Shown: positions 45,617 through 56,621, counted from the stretch's first letter. The stretch is DNA of 64,000 bases from Tomocerus qinae (GCA_020055645.1 JAECZT010000006.1:1364001-1428000); one strand, 5' to 3'. Notes: generated from the letters alone by a model not told the origin. Translations and numbers: made by a program.

Positions 45617-46540
45617 AAAAATTTATTCTGTTACTAATAGTGAACCCAGCTAAGGGGCAAATCTAGCACTCAAGAGAAATTCATGCCACCCTTAACAGTA
45701 ATCACAACAATTTCGAAAACATCCTATTAGGATATTATTTATTATGTTAACTTTGTAAATTCAAAGTATAATTTAAATAAATATACTTTAATATCTAAAG
45801 TGGTGGATAAATTAGGTACAGCCCCAACTTCCTGATAAAAAGGAATTTCCTAAACTAAAATAATAACTGTAGATCGTAGCTTCGAATGCAGGGAATAATG
45901 AGACTTCATTTTTGAAAAAAATCCCACAGTCACCAAAAGCTCCCTTTTAGATCAGAAAAATAAGATTCCCCCTGGGATTTTGGAAAAACGTACAAATTCT
46001 ATAAGTACAACTTACGAATAAATATTTTTAAAGAATAGTTAATTACCCACTACTCTTATTTAATTCTACAAAAAGTGGTGCCAACTGCCAAAAGAATCAA
46101 GAGGGTAGTAAAAAGTAAACCCAACTCCACTAAAAAATGTTAAGTTTGTCTATGTAGCTATGTAAATTTGTATTAGAAGTTTTCAAATGCTATTTAATAA
46201 GCCACATTACGATCATTACGAAATGTCCCCTTTCGTTAATCATTTCCATTCAATCACGACTCACCACCACTCAGCCTTCTTATGTTAATTTCTATTATTG
46301 TTATAGTGTTATTATGTTATAATAATATGAAACGAAAACGACTCATTTCGGTTGTTTAGAGGAATTGGGCTTGCGCATTTTGCTTCTAAGGTACATGCAT
46401 AATTACGTTTGGAGTTGATGGGAAGAGGAGGTACTCAAAAGTGTTGCAGTCAGCACTTGCGTTACACATGGGGGGAGTGGGTTTTGGGTTACGCAATATA
46501 TGCAGGTTCCCTAGGCTCTCCTACCAGACATAGATAGATA
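45617..46540. repeat. Dispersed repeat Y, copy A (about 0.92 kb)
   Basis: Starts near AGTGAACCCAGCTAAGGGGC and includes CTTCCTGATAAAAAGGAATT, ACATTACGATCATTACGAAA, GAAACG...ACTCATTTCGG and AGTGTTGCAGTCAGCACTTG. The same blocks occur in the same order in copy C (52125-53255), and the first half also in copy B (46558-47255). No open reading frame survives, and the class is unknown. Confidence 0.75.
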
Positions 46541-46557
46541 GATAGATTGGTAAGTTT

Positions 46558-47255
46558 TTTTCCTTCTGTATTTATTATAGTGAAACCCAGCTAAGGAGCG
46601 AACCTAGCACTCAAGAGAAATTCAGCAGGCCACCAATCACAGTATAATAAAAACAATTCAGAAAAAATCATTGGCATTTCCCTTAGGTTATTAAATTTGT
46701 TAATACAAATAAATATACTTTTATTTTCTACAGCGGTTAGAAAAATTAGCTGCAGTTTCAACTTCCTGATAAAAAGGAATTTACTAAACTACAACAATAA
46801 CTGTAGATCGTAGCATCAAATACACAGGGGACAATGAAAGACTCCATTTTTAAAAATCTGCTCAAAAGTTACCGAAAAGCTCTCATTTAAAATCAGAAAA
46901 ATAAGATTCCCCCTGGAATTTTAGAAAATCGTATAAATCCCATGAGTATAACTTACGGATGAATATTTTTAAAGGATAAATAGTGGCCTCCAGTGCTGTT
47001 ATTTAATTGTGCAAAAAGGTGTGCAAGCTGCCACAAAGGAGTCAAGGGGTTCTAGGGGTAATAAAAAGTAAAACCAGTCTACCAAAAATACTAAATTTGT
47101 TTGTCAATTTAACAAATCCAATTTGGTTTAGGAGTTTTGAAATGCTAATTAATACGCACATTACGATCATTACGAAATGTTCTCTTTCGCCAATCATTTC
47201 CATTACAAAATAATCATCTTATGTAAATTTCTATTTTTGTTTTGATATTATAATA
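46558..47255. repeat. Dispersed repeat Y, copy B (3'-shortened)
   Basis: Has the same start and block order as copy A but ends at the ATAATAATAT block, where repeat W copy 2 begins, so the GCAGTCAGCACTTG half is missing. It lies directly downstream of copy A, separated by a short GATA run. Confidence 0.7.
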
Positions 47256-47500
47256 ATATAGGCACCCAGTACCATTGCTGAATTTCAAAATGATTATACA
47301 TATTATCATTGTCTAATTTCGAAATAAGCTAATATTAACCCATATTGGACGTCCTTGTTTTATGAAAAATGTATTGTATACGCGCATGTGCATTGCAACA
47401 AAATGCCGCATTGTCCATGGCATAGATAGATACATAGATACCTGCGACATAGGAATAAATAATTTTATTATATAGAGATTCTACCTAAAATGCGCACACG
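47256..47500. repeat. Dispersed repeat W, copy 2
   Basis: Parallel to 45300-45490, with shared GCATTGCAACAAAATGCCGC and a GATA-like block at about 47421-47440. Confidence 0.5.
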
Positions 47501-47850
47501 GTTAATGAAATATTTTATACTATGCTAGAAATTTATAGGAAACGCAATTGTACTTTTTAATGTACTTACATGCAAAATTTTCACTTTGAATATCGAAATG
47601 AAAACAGTGAACGCGCGTTATCTCAGCAACCTATTTACTGATTTGACACAAAAGGGTTCGTCACTGGTCCATATGCATTGTTTTTGCCAAGTTTGGTCAA
47701 TTTCCGTATATATATGCGTTCGAACATTATCGTGTCCACAGACAATTTTTACGTTTAAACATGATGTATGTTGCATGCAGTGTATATGTGGTATATAGGG
47801 CGCGGTAAAGCTAAGAAATTCTACATGAGCACAGCGAGAAAGGGATTCCA
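47501..47850. repeat. Dispersed repeat Z, copy 1
   Basis: Shares ATTTATAGGAAACGC, TATCTCAGCAACC, GGTCCATATGCATTG and TTTTTGCCAAGTTTGGTCAA with 50940-51260. The overlapping open frames on the two strands (47586-47798 and 47618-47851) are incidental. Confidence 0.65.
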
Positions 47851-49045
47851 CCCTCTGAGCAGGTAGGTAGAAATTCTGAAGATTTAGACTTCTCCCTTTA
47901 TACTTATAGTAATTAATGAAAGTTGGCGACGAAGAATTTCAATAGAAAAGCCGATTGTTGTCTTCGACATTTATAGTTTAGATGTGAGGGATGGAAGATG
48001 GATTGTTTTGCATGTGGAAGCAGGTAACAGGAGCGACGCAAAAAAGAAGACAAAGCCGAGTAACATTCTCTTCTGGTCTGGTCTACTTACCTTCTTTGAA
48101 CAGTTCCATATTCGTTGGAATTCAATCTACTTAATCTTTCTTTTCATTATCTTAAATGTCCAACATCTTCTATTCAAATCATTGTGAACCATGAACCATG
48201 TGCAATAGCTTTTCTATCTATAAATACACAAAGTACGTGTGGTATACGTTACTGTTCAGTGTATGAGAAGGGATATAGTTGGTACATATGGTACATAGTA
48301 GTGCTTAATACATAAGGGCTATAATACATTCTATACATTCAGACAATACTACCTCTACATAAGTAAATAATGGCATGGCACTGCATTGCGTTTTCAAGGG
48401 TGTACTAAATACATTTAATTTACTAACAATTAAACCCTAGCTAAAAATTGTTCTGAATATCTACTTAATAATATGACATACAAGTACCAATTATCGAAGC
48501 CCAGTCTAAATCTATATCCTTTATTCTGATTTCACCCTATTACATTTTATTGTTCATCGTCCAACCAAAATTCACTAATCTAAAACTAAGGGTAGTATGT
48601 GTCAGAGCTGCAGCGAGGGGGTGTGGTCCGAAATCGAAGAAAGGAATTTTTGCCTTAAATTTTTTAGTATACATTTTCAGTTATAATTTGTACTGTAGGC
48701 CCGTGTTTCAGGAAAGTAGACATAAGAAATCAAGAAAGACGACATTGTGCATTTACATGAACTACACACTAAGAAATATATTTATACTAGATGCAATAAA
48801 ATATAGTAGATCTAGATCAAGTATTTCAGTCATCGACCCTAAAAATAAGTTAACTTAGCGCTACAAGTTATTTGATTTAATTTTATAATAGTAAAGCGAC
48901 TTGTTTAATCCTTGTTTCAGCAAAGCGATTTACTGTAGTGTTGTAAATTGTTGCTTCAATTAAATCAACTTGATTAATTCTAATAAATAGGTAAACTTTA
49001 CCTATTTTAGTATAAAATTTACCTTAGCAAAACTATATAATATAA
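47851..49045. other. No gene seen
   Basis: Apparently unique AT-rich sequence. Frames of 60-100 codons at 47984-48315 and 48550-48858 have no domain, no coding-like context and no repeat relatives in the window. Confidence 0.4.
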
Positions 49046-49215
49046 TTGATGCAGTTTGCGCCCTACCGCCTACCCATTAACATATCATATGCAGTCTGTA
49101 CCTTACGCATTAACAACGCATATGAAGTATGTACTAGGGCTTGCAATACCGGTTTTTAACGGTTTTAAAAACCGGTTAAAAAGGTTTTTTAATTTCTAAA
49201 ACCGGTTCTTTGATA
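49046..49215. repeat. Small dispersed fragments, including an AACCGGTTTT-rich dyad
   Basis: The block CCCATTAACATA followed by GCAGTCTG resembles 60904-60965. At 49148-49210 repeated AAACCGGTT motifs form a local dyad of the kind seen at ends of some inverted-repeat elements. No complete element is delimited. Confidence 0.45.
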
Positions 49216-49549
49216 ATACGTATTTATTGCACTTTATACACTGGGAAACATAATTAAAATTTTAATCATCAAATGCGTAAGTACTCGAATATTTATTTAA
49301 AACGTAATTTTGATTCCTGAAACATTCTGAACTGAAGGTATATTCTATTTCAAAAGAGAGCCAAAACTTTGCCCCCTTAGAAATGGACTCCTTAATACGG
49401 TACTGGTAACCAAATATTGAAAGTCGAAGAATAATTTATTTAGAGATAACAACTGCCACCAAATTACTACGATTGATTATTGATTAAATTACAATTCTGA
49501 ATTAGGGGCCGACTTTATCTTCAGCTTAATTAACCTGTTGATTGCAATA
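49216..49549. other. No gene seen
   Basis: AT-rich sequence with no recognised feature. Confidence 0.4.
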
Positions 49550-50650
49550 ATGCCGCTTTTATTGAAAGCTTGTTGAAATATTTGTAATGGTTGTAAAACA
49601 CAGACCAACATAAATCTGTATGCTTGTCAGACATGAATTTCTGCGCTTAAATAACAACTATTAATAGAGTATATTAATTGTCAAATTATTGGTTAACATA
49701 TTCAGCCTACAAATTTTATTCTGCTTGCTTTTAATAGGTAATTTTATAGTCGCAATAAAGGTTTCTACTTAAAACTGATTCTATTAGTGGAAATTAAAAA
49801 TGGCAATAAAAACATTTGATTGTTTCTAAATTAGACTTTTTTCAATAGTAAAAACAATAATGCGATTTTTTTGTTTCTTAAAACTACTTCCAGCTGTCGA
49901 AAAAGGCACAAAAGATTAAATTGAAAATTTAAATGTGCCTTTGTTTAACAAAGCGACACGGTTTCATTTGGTACACTCTAAGAAATTTTCAGTCAAATTT
50001 GAGTAAACTGAACTCAACAACTGAGTTAAAAATGCGCCGACTGACATATTGAGTTCAGTTTACTCAACATGGTGCATAAACGTATTCCTCAACTCTTGAT
50101 GTAAGATTTTACTCAATGCCAGAGTAAAGATGTGCAAAAAGTATAACCCGATGCGAGTATCGAAGCTTTGCTCCTGCACTATACTATCAACGCACCTTAC
50201 CACATACCTACATTTGCTTGTTGTCAACATGGAAGGAATAGCCTTAACTTATTCCTTTCTGGGCAAACTGATGTATGCTCAATATTTTGAGTATTAATTA
50301 TTCCGTTCATTGACTAATCAATAAGCAATGGTTGAGTAAATTATATCTAACCGTTAACGATAACAACAGTTTAATTAACCATTGCTTAAAATTTATACAA
50401 CAATAATTTAATAATCAGCAATGGTTGAGTAAATTATGTTTAATCGTTGACGATAACAGCAATTTACTCATCCATTGCTAAAATATTATACAACAGTTGC
50501 ACATTCCAACTCATTGAGTTAGATTTAACCATCAGTTGTCAAAATTTTAGCCATGGTTGATTAAAAAGCAGTTTACTCAACTGCTTGTACTGAATTTTTT
50601 TTAGAGTGTAGACTATATTAATCCATTATTGTACACAGACGTTTTAGCTC
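49550..50650. repeat. Dispersed repeat X, copy 2, split by a TA-duplicating element
   Basis: Matches 44840-45290 up to GTTTCATTTGGTA at 49973, then resumes at 50609 with TAGACTATATTAATCCATTA and CATTATTGTACACAGACG. The intervening 635 bp is the nested element. Confidence 0.7.
49974..50608. mobile_element. 635-bp inverted-repeat element with TA duplication (Tc1/mariner-like miniature element)
   Basis: The left end CACTCTAAGAAATTTTCAGT and the right end (reversed CACTCTAAAAAAAATTCAGT) form terminal inverted repeats. TA flanks both ends (49972-49973, 50609-50610). The paralogous empty site in repeat X copy 1 has a single TA at 45231-45232, which fixes the boundaries. The interior has a direct duplication of about 100 bp (the CAATGGTTGAGTAAATTAT block twice, near 50326 and 50418) and many TTGAGT/ACTCAA motifs. 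No transposase is present. Confidence 0.9.
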
Positions 50651-50885
50651 GCCTCAATAAGGAATTTTGATAGTCAACATTAATACATTTAAATTTTCTG
50701 TTGATTTTGATAGTCAACAATAATCAATTTTGGTTTTCTGTTGATTTTGATAGTCAATATTAATCAATTTTGGTTTTCTGTTGATTTTGATTGATTATGA
50801 GTATTAAAATCTACAGAAAATTAAAATCGGTTGATAATGATTATCAAAATTTAAAGGAAATTTTTTTCATCGTCTAATAATCATT
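50651..50885. repeat. Short imperfect tandem and inverted GTTGATTTTGATAGTCAA repeats
   Basis: Three to four direct copies of TTTTCTGTTGATTTTGATAG-type units, then partly complementary copies (AAAATCGGTTGATAATG), make a degenerate dyad. No coding capacity. Confidence 0.6.
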
Positions 50886-50934
50886 TTCCGGTTTAATTTG
50901 CTTAATTATAAAATCTTAAATTTGGTAGAAGCGG

Positions 50935-51260
50935 ATTGAAATATTTTATACTATCACGCTAACAATTTATAGGAAACGCCATTCAACTTTTTACTGTCCA
51001 TTTAATGCCAAATTTTCATTTTGACTATCAAAATGAAGTCAAAGTGAGCGCGCAGTATCTCAGCAACCAGGGGACCGATTTACCCCCAATTCAATAGGGA
51101 TCGTCAGTGGTCCATAAGCATTGTTTTTGCCAAGTTTGGTCAATATCCGTCATTTCTTTCGAAAGTTATCGTGGGGACGGACGGACGGACGTACGGACGT
51201 ACAGACAGACTGTGCGGTTCTATAAGCTGCCTTATTCAGGCGAGCTAATGAGGGAAGCAC
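50935..51260. repeat. Dispersed repeat Z, copy 2, with a GACG microsatellite
   Basis: Parallels 47501-47850 and contains GACGGACGGACGGACGTACG at about 51177-51200. GGTCCATAAGCATTG and TTTTTGCCAAGTTTGGTCAA are shared with copy 1. The stretch at 62880-62990 has a comparable GTCCGTCC block next to ATAACTTTTGAA and may be a distant relative. Confidence 0.65.
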
Positions 51261-52124
51261 TGACCAGATTTAAGTACGCTGAAGATTGCATGACCTATTA
51301 CAAAGTGCGTAGTTTTGATATAATATACACTGGCTTGAAGTTCTTCTAGTTCGGACGTGTAGGGTTTGGCCGCATTAAGTGCGCTATTGTGCTTGGTGTT
51401 TGGTGCTTAGTTGCGTTTTAGAATTGGGGCAAATTAACACGCAGAAGTACAAACTAAACATAAACGGAATTGTCACGTGACTGACTTTTGCCGTTTACCC
51501 ACAGAAATAGATATGAGTATTAATATATAAGACTAGAAGCGGTAAACGAGCCTGTTAGTTGGATAATTGCGGATCAGAGACACAGACCAGAAAGTGGGAA
51601 GTTGGGGACATAATAATGAAACAAATCATACAGTAGAACCCTATAACTTGCACTCCACTTATCATGTTGATTGGTGTGTTTATATTTCCTGGCGCATAGA
51701 ACGGTCACTTTCTGGTCTGTGGCGCTACAGTTACTTGCTTTGCTTGTATTGTATGCTGGACAAGGCCAGAAGCAGAAGGCAGAGGCTTTGCGTTTACCTA
51801 ATAGTAGTGATGCTCTCTTCTCCTACGATTTACAAGGCACAAAAATATTTCATAACAGAAACAATGCATGCATGCATTCTGTATGCAAATTTTTCCAGCT
51901 TTCAGTGCTCTCAAGGTTTCCATTATTACATGTGCGGGAAAATTCAATTTGGCCATTTACCTTGACGTTTTTAATTGTTTTAAAAAATGGTAGATTCCCA
52001 AAAAGTGAGTCAGTTTTCGTTTCTATAAATCACCGTTTAAAACATCAAAAACTCCAGTCGCCTGGTAAGATATGGGCTAACGGGATTCATAGCTTTCTAA
52101 AAAGTTCACTAATAGGCTAAAAAC
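51261..52124. other. No confirmed gene; two overlapping open frames
   Basis: Frames of 132 codons (51567-51965) and 149 codons (51671-52120) overlap in different phases, so at most one could be real. Neither shows a domain, signal peptide or known motif; the second has only a short hydrophobic stretch. I do not call a gene. Confidence 0.35.
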
Positions 52125-53255
52125 TTTTATTCCGTACTAGTGAACCCAGCTAAGGGGCAAATCTAGCACTCAAAAGAAATTCAGCAGGCCACCCATCACA
52201 GTAATAAAAACATCCCATTAGGTTATTACGTTAATTTTTTAAATACAAATTATATTTTAATTAATATACTTTTATTTTCTACAGTGGCAATGCTGTATTG
52301 AGGGGGGCATAGGGAGCAGCCCCCCAAAATCTAAGAAAAGGGCAAATTTTATCTCAAAATACCAAAATATTTCGCTTTAGGCTATTTTTGACTCATTTTA
52401 AACAAAATAAGCCCAAATTTTTCGCGCTTTGCGCGAATATGCCAAATGCATGTAAGTGTATGACGTCAATGCCCCCTCCAAAATCGACTTCTAAATACGG
52501 TGCTGTACAGTGGTTGGAAAAATTAGCTGCAGCTCCAACTTCCTGATAAAAAGGAATTTCCTACACCAAATTAATAACTGTAGTTTGTAGCATCAAGTAC
52601 AGGGAACAATGAAAAACTCTATTTTCGAAAAACTCCCACAAATTTACCAAAACGTTTCCCATTCAAAATCAAATAACTAAGATTCCCCGTGGGATTTTGG
52701 AAAACCGTACAAATCCCATGAGTACAAACTTACGAATAAATATTTTTATAAAATAAATCGTGGCTCTGGCTCCCAGCACTGTTATTTCATTCTACAAAAA
52801 GAACTGGCCCAATGAAATCAGGGTAGTAAAAAGTAAACCCAGCTCTACTAAAAAATTGAATAAGTTTGTTGATATAGAAGAACCAATTGGAATTAGAAGT
52901 TTTGAAATTCTGTTTAATAAGGCACATTACGATTATTACGAAATGTCCCCTTTCGCTAATCATTCCCATTCCATCACCACTCACCATTCAACCTTCTTAT
53001 GTAAATTTCTATTATTGTTTTGATGTTATCATAATAATATGAAACGACTCATTTCGGTGGTTTAGAGGAATTGGACTGTTGGACTTGCGCATTTTGCTTT
53101 TAAGGAGCCTGCATATATTACGTGTGTAGTTAATGGGAGGAGGAGGTATTCAAAAGTGTTGCAGTCAGCACTTGCGTTTCACATGGTGGGAGTGGGTTTT
53201 GCGTAACGTAATATATGCAAGTTTCCTTGGTTCTCCCTACCACACGTACATATAT
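52125..53255. repeat. Dispersed repeat Y, copy C (with nested hAT-type insertion)
   Basis: Contains all blocks of copy A in the same order, from AGTGAACCCAGCTAAGGGGC to GTTGCAGTCAGCACTTGCGT, and is longer because of the 218-bp insertion plus duplication at 52288-52513. Confidence 0.75.
52288..52505. mobile_element. 218-bp hAT-type miniature element with 8-bp target duplication
   Basis: TACAGTGG flanks both sides (52280-52287 and 52506-52513). The ends are imperfect inverted repeats: CAATGCTGTATTGAG on the left, and CAGCACCGTATTTAG on the right end reversed. Copies A and B of repeat Y lack it, giving empty sites. The interior carries CGCGCTTTGCGCGAAT and ATGACGTCAATGCCCCCTCC, related on the opposite strand to 60967-61080. 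Confidence 0.85.
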
Positions 53256-54004
53256 ATATATATATAGACAGGTAAATTTATTGCTTTATCAAGTCTGAGA
53301 TTATATATAGAGATGTTTTCGTTTCAGACTCGATTTGGTGAAACGTGTACACCCTCTGCCTCTTAATAACGGGAAACACATGACTGTATAAGGGACGACG
53401 ACAGGTGAGGGGTGATCGTGATGACTTCAACAAAATAAATTTTATAGACAACTGCAACTGTCAGTTTGTTTACTTTATTTAGGTTATGCTTGTTTTACGC
53501 GGGTCTCCCTACCCAAAAAATGACCACCCCCAATTCGACTCCAAATCGCCCAAAACGAGAAAATGTGCAATATAAAGGGGAGAACCGTATAAGAACACAT
53601 TATTACAATTGGATATTTGACACTGGGCCCATGAAGTTAGAGCATCCAAATTTTGAAGACGTGTAGTTTAGTTAGTGCATATTGCATAATAACATATTTG
53701 AATCTGGTAAATGTTTTTTTCGTTTATGAAATATTCGGTTGAAACCACTATCTCTTATAAAATGTAATTTAGTACTCAAATTAACTTTCATATGGTTTTC
53801 TTTAAAAAACGCACACAGGCTCAGGCCCATAAACCGAGAGAGAAATCTCAGGATATTTAGAACAACCGTTTTTTAATGCACAAAATGAGCCTCAAAAATG
53901 TTGTTTTCGTTGTTCATGAGATATCGATTTTTAAAAATGAAATGTTATAACTTTTAGTGGATGACACCACAAGTAAAGGCCATAAAAAGTAATGATACAT
54001 AGAG
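53256..54004. other. No gene seen; small TA microsatellite at its left edge
   Basis: ATATATATATATATA is present just before 53270. The remainder, including a 66-codon frame at 53466-53666, shows no recognisable feature. Confidence 0.4.
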
Positions 54005-54016
54005 TATATAATGCGT

Positions 54017-54288
54017 AGTCTGGGGTCGGAGTCGGAATTTAGCACCTCACTCCAGCACCTCACTCCATTTTTCCCTCAACAACCTCTTAGCATAAATTGG
54101 CACACCAAAGTATGATAATACACCGAATTGATACTTTGGTACCTACAGTGTACAGTTTTATGCTAAGGGGAAGGAGAGGGATTTTAAATTAAAATTAGCT
54201 AGTAGCTAAGGTGATTTTCAAAAATTTGACTCCGACTCTTGATTCTCTTATTATGAAATAATAAGAATAGAATACAGGAAGTCTTGAT
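54017..54288. mobile_element. 272-bp insertion flanked by a 12-bp direct repeat, with internal dyad
   Basis: TATATAATGCGT occurs at 54005-54016 and 54289-54300. Inside, GGGTCGGAGTCGGAATTT pairs with AAATTTGACTCCGACTC, and TTAGCATAAATTGG...CCAAAGTAT pairs with ATACTTTGGT...TTTTATGCTAA. The direct repeat suggests a target duplication, but its length is ambiguous between transposon and retroposon types. Confidence 0.6.
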
Positions 54289-54404
54289 TATATAATGCGT
54301 TGCTATATGCACTTTTTTGCTTGCATAGCATTACTGCATTACAAGCACAAACCAAGGTTGCTGTACTGTTGAGTACTAGGCTGTTTCAGTGGACAAGTCC
54401 CACC

Positions 54405-54609
54405 AGTAGAGTCATAAGTAAGGTAGGATAGAGTGGAAGTTTCGTTTGTTTACTTTTACTGGCAGAAATACCCGCGAACATTATTATATATATAAACTCC
54501 ACAGTCTATAGGTATATCTACATCCTTTCGCGGGGATTTCTACCACAAAAGTTATAACACAGAGTGAATGTAAACTTCCACTCTATCCTACCTTACTTAT
54601 GACTCTACT
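54405..54609. mobile_element. 205-bp palindromic miniature element with 8-bp target duplication
   Basis: The terminal repeats of about 38 bp (starting AGTAGAGTCATAAGTAAGG) are perfect inverted copies, with inner arms partly paired (CCCGCGAA/TTCGCGGGG). GTCCCACC flanks both sides (54397-54404 and 54610-54617). An 8-bp duplication suggests the hAT class. There is no coding content. The near-identity of the arms suggests a fairly recent insertion. Confidence 0.9.
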
Positions 54610-54819
54610 GTCCCACCCGAAGACGCCTCTAGTGCTTACCGTGCTTACCGTTTTGTGCATGCGCAGGACATATAAGAGGTTAAGTTCCTCGCCTCCCAAA
54701 CTATTTCCGAACATTTTAGGCTATTTCGGACAATATCTATGTTGTGCTTTGTGAGACTAAAATTCATCAGATACGACGAGTTCAAGTAGAAATACTAAGT
54801 TTTAGTTTAGAACTGCTTC

Positions 54820-54960
54820 AAAAGTTTCGAAAATACGCGAAAAGTTTCGAAAATACGCGAAAAGTTTCGAAAATCCTCGAAAAGTTTCGGAAATACTTAA
54901 ATGGAATCGAAAAGTTTCGGAAATACTTAAATGGAATCGAAAAGTTTTGAAAATACTTGA
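54820..54960. repeat. 20-bp minisatellite, left block
   Basis: Units of GTTTCGAAAATACGCGAAAA and GTTTCGGAAATACTTAAATG with a period of about 20-29 bp. It is the same family as 55616-56245. Confidence 0.8.
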
Positions 54961-55264
54961 ATGGTATTAGAAATGAAAATACCAGTTTATATTCTAATTC
55001 ACTGTAATCAAAGATTCGGAGAACCAGTTAAAACACAACAAGAATTCGGGTTTTATTACTGAAAATCGGAGAGTTAGACAAGCGAATTTTGTACGTGTCG
55101 ATCCTAGGAAATTATCCTTCAGACTTATTCAATTTTGATAAAATCACTCATATTATAGCGAACATTTCAAGGGAGATTCAATTAATTGTTAGTTGATATA
55201 GAAACCTTAAAATTAGACAAATGTAGAAAACTATTTCTAACAAATGGAATCGAAAAGTTTCGGA
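54961..55264. other. Unclassified sequence inside the 20-bp minisatellite
   Basis: An open stretch (about 55040-55130) reads NRRVRQANFVRVDPRKLSFR. I do not recognise it. It ends with a minisatellite-like TCGAAAAGTTTCGGA before the next insertion. Confidence 0.3.
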
Positions 55265-55607
55265 CAGGCATACAGAAAATGTTTTTCCTGTGCGGTAACC
55301 GAAATATTTTGGGCTTCCCTTTTCGGGGAGGCAAAAAGCTGCCTGCCCGGTAACCAAGTTAGTGCCGCCAAAAATTGTTGCCTGCCCGGCAACTACGTTA
55401 GGTCTTGTGTCCGCAAGTCCACATTTGTTAAAATAAAATGTGTTCAGCCGGGAAGTGCTTCGCGCTGCCTGTGCGTCTTTTTTATAAAAAAACAGCCTGG
55501 AAAAAATCGGTTACCGGGCAGGCGAATCAAAGCGCTACCACCCGATAAAAATTTTTTTGCCTGTTTGGTAAAGAGGTTTCCGTAAAATTATATTTTCTGT
55601 ATGCCTG
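55265..55607. mobile_element. 343-bp hAT-type miniature element inserted in the minisatellite
   Basis: CAGGCATACAGAAAAT is perfectly inverted at the two ends. The flanks GTTTCGGA (55257-55264) and GTTTCGAA (55608-55615) are an 8-bp near-duplication, though both also resemble the repeat unit into which it inserted. Internal GCCTGCCCGG blocks recur, some inverted. A 113-codon frame across it is incidental. Confidence 0.8.
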
Positions 55608-55615
55608 GTTTCGAA

Positions 55616-56245
55616 AATACTCGGAAATACTTCGAAAGTTTCGAAAATGCTCGAAAATATTCGAAAATACTACGAAAGTTTCAAAAATGCTCGGATATAT
55701 TCGAAAATACTTCGAAAGTTTCGAAAATGCTCGGAAATATTCGAAAATACTTCGAAAGTTTCGGAAATATTCGAAACTAATTCGAAAGTTTCGAAAATGC
55801 TCCGAAAAATTCGAAAATACTTCGAAAGTTTCGAAAATGCTCCGAAATATTCGAAAATACTTCGAAAGTTTCGAAAATGCTCGGAAATATTCGAAAATAC
55901 TTCGAAGGTTTCAAAAAGTTTCGGAAATACTCGAAAAGTTTCTGGAAATACTCGAAAAGTTTCGGAAATACTCGAAAAGTTTAGGAAATACTCGAAAAGT
56001 TTAGGAAATACTCGAAAAGTTTCGGAAATACTCGAAAAGTTTCTGGAAATACTCGAAAATACTTCGAAAGGTTCAAAAAGTTTCGGAAATACTCGAAAAG
56101 TTTTGGAAATACTCGAAAAGTTTCTGGAAATACTCGACAAGTTTCGAAAATACTCGAAAAGTTTCGGAAATACTCGAAAAGTTTGGAAATACTCGAAAAG
56201 TTTCTGGAAATACTCGAAGAGTTTCGGAAATACTCGAAAAGTTGA
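55616..56245. repeat. 20-bp minisatellite, main block (GTTTCGGAAATACTCGAAAA type)
   Basis: About thirty units. The left half mixes TCGAAAATACTTCGAAAG and TCGAAAATGCTCGGAAATAT units in a 50-60 bp composite pattern, and the right half is GTTTCGGAAATACTCGAAAA with occasional extra bases. Three 20-bp units make 60 bp, so several long spurious frames arise on both strands (up to 201 codons); these are not genes. Confidence 0.9.
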
Positions 56246-56580
56246 CGTGTGACTTTACTTTAGTGTTTTCTTGGCGCGCGGCAGCATACGGATCAGATTT
56301 AGGTTGTTCACTAGTTTTCGATTCTAGTAACATTAACAGTGAGAGCATAATTTTTCTATGGACCGCCAAGGGTTGTGAGATACCCATTCTGAAGGGCCTA
56401 CCTGTTTGGAGTAAAACTTTAACTCCGTTCCACCTGGACTATTTTACCCATGGCACATATCCTCTCTCCAAAATAAAAAAACATTTCTCTAATAATAGCA
56501 TGCAGAATGACAGTGATGGAAGAGAACTTGTTGTAAACCAGTTAATTAATGTGTCAATAAAGCCATAACATAACATAACT
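56246..56580 (+). mobile_element. Probable 3' terminus of a non-LTR element with ATAAC tail
   Basis: A 108-codon frame (56242-56568) ends just before AATAAAGCC and three ATAAC units, an arrangement like that of non-LTR 3' ends. The peptide (SNNSMQNDSDGRELVVNQLI) shows no motif that I can place in a specific domain, so only the terminal structure supports the call. Confidence 0.4.
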
Positions 56581-56621
56581 CAATTGCTCTAATAAGTTTA
56601 AGTTGGCTAAATCCTAGTATA

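Noticed and set aside
51567-52120. Overlapping 132- and 149-codon frames as a gene
   Set aside because: They overlap in different phases, lack recognisable domains and sit between decayed repeats.
55647-56252. 201-codon Lys/Ser/Phe-rich frame as a coiled-coil protein
   Set aside because: It is the translation of the 20-bp minisatellite, with equally long frames on the opposite strand.
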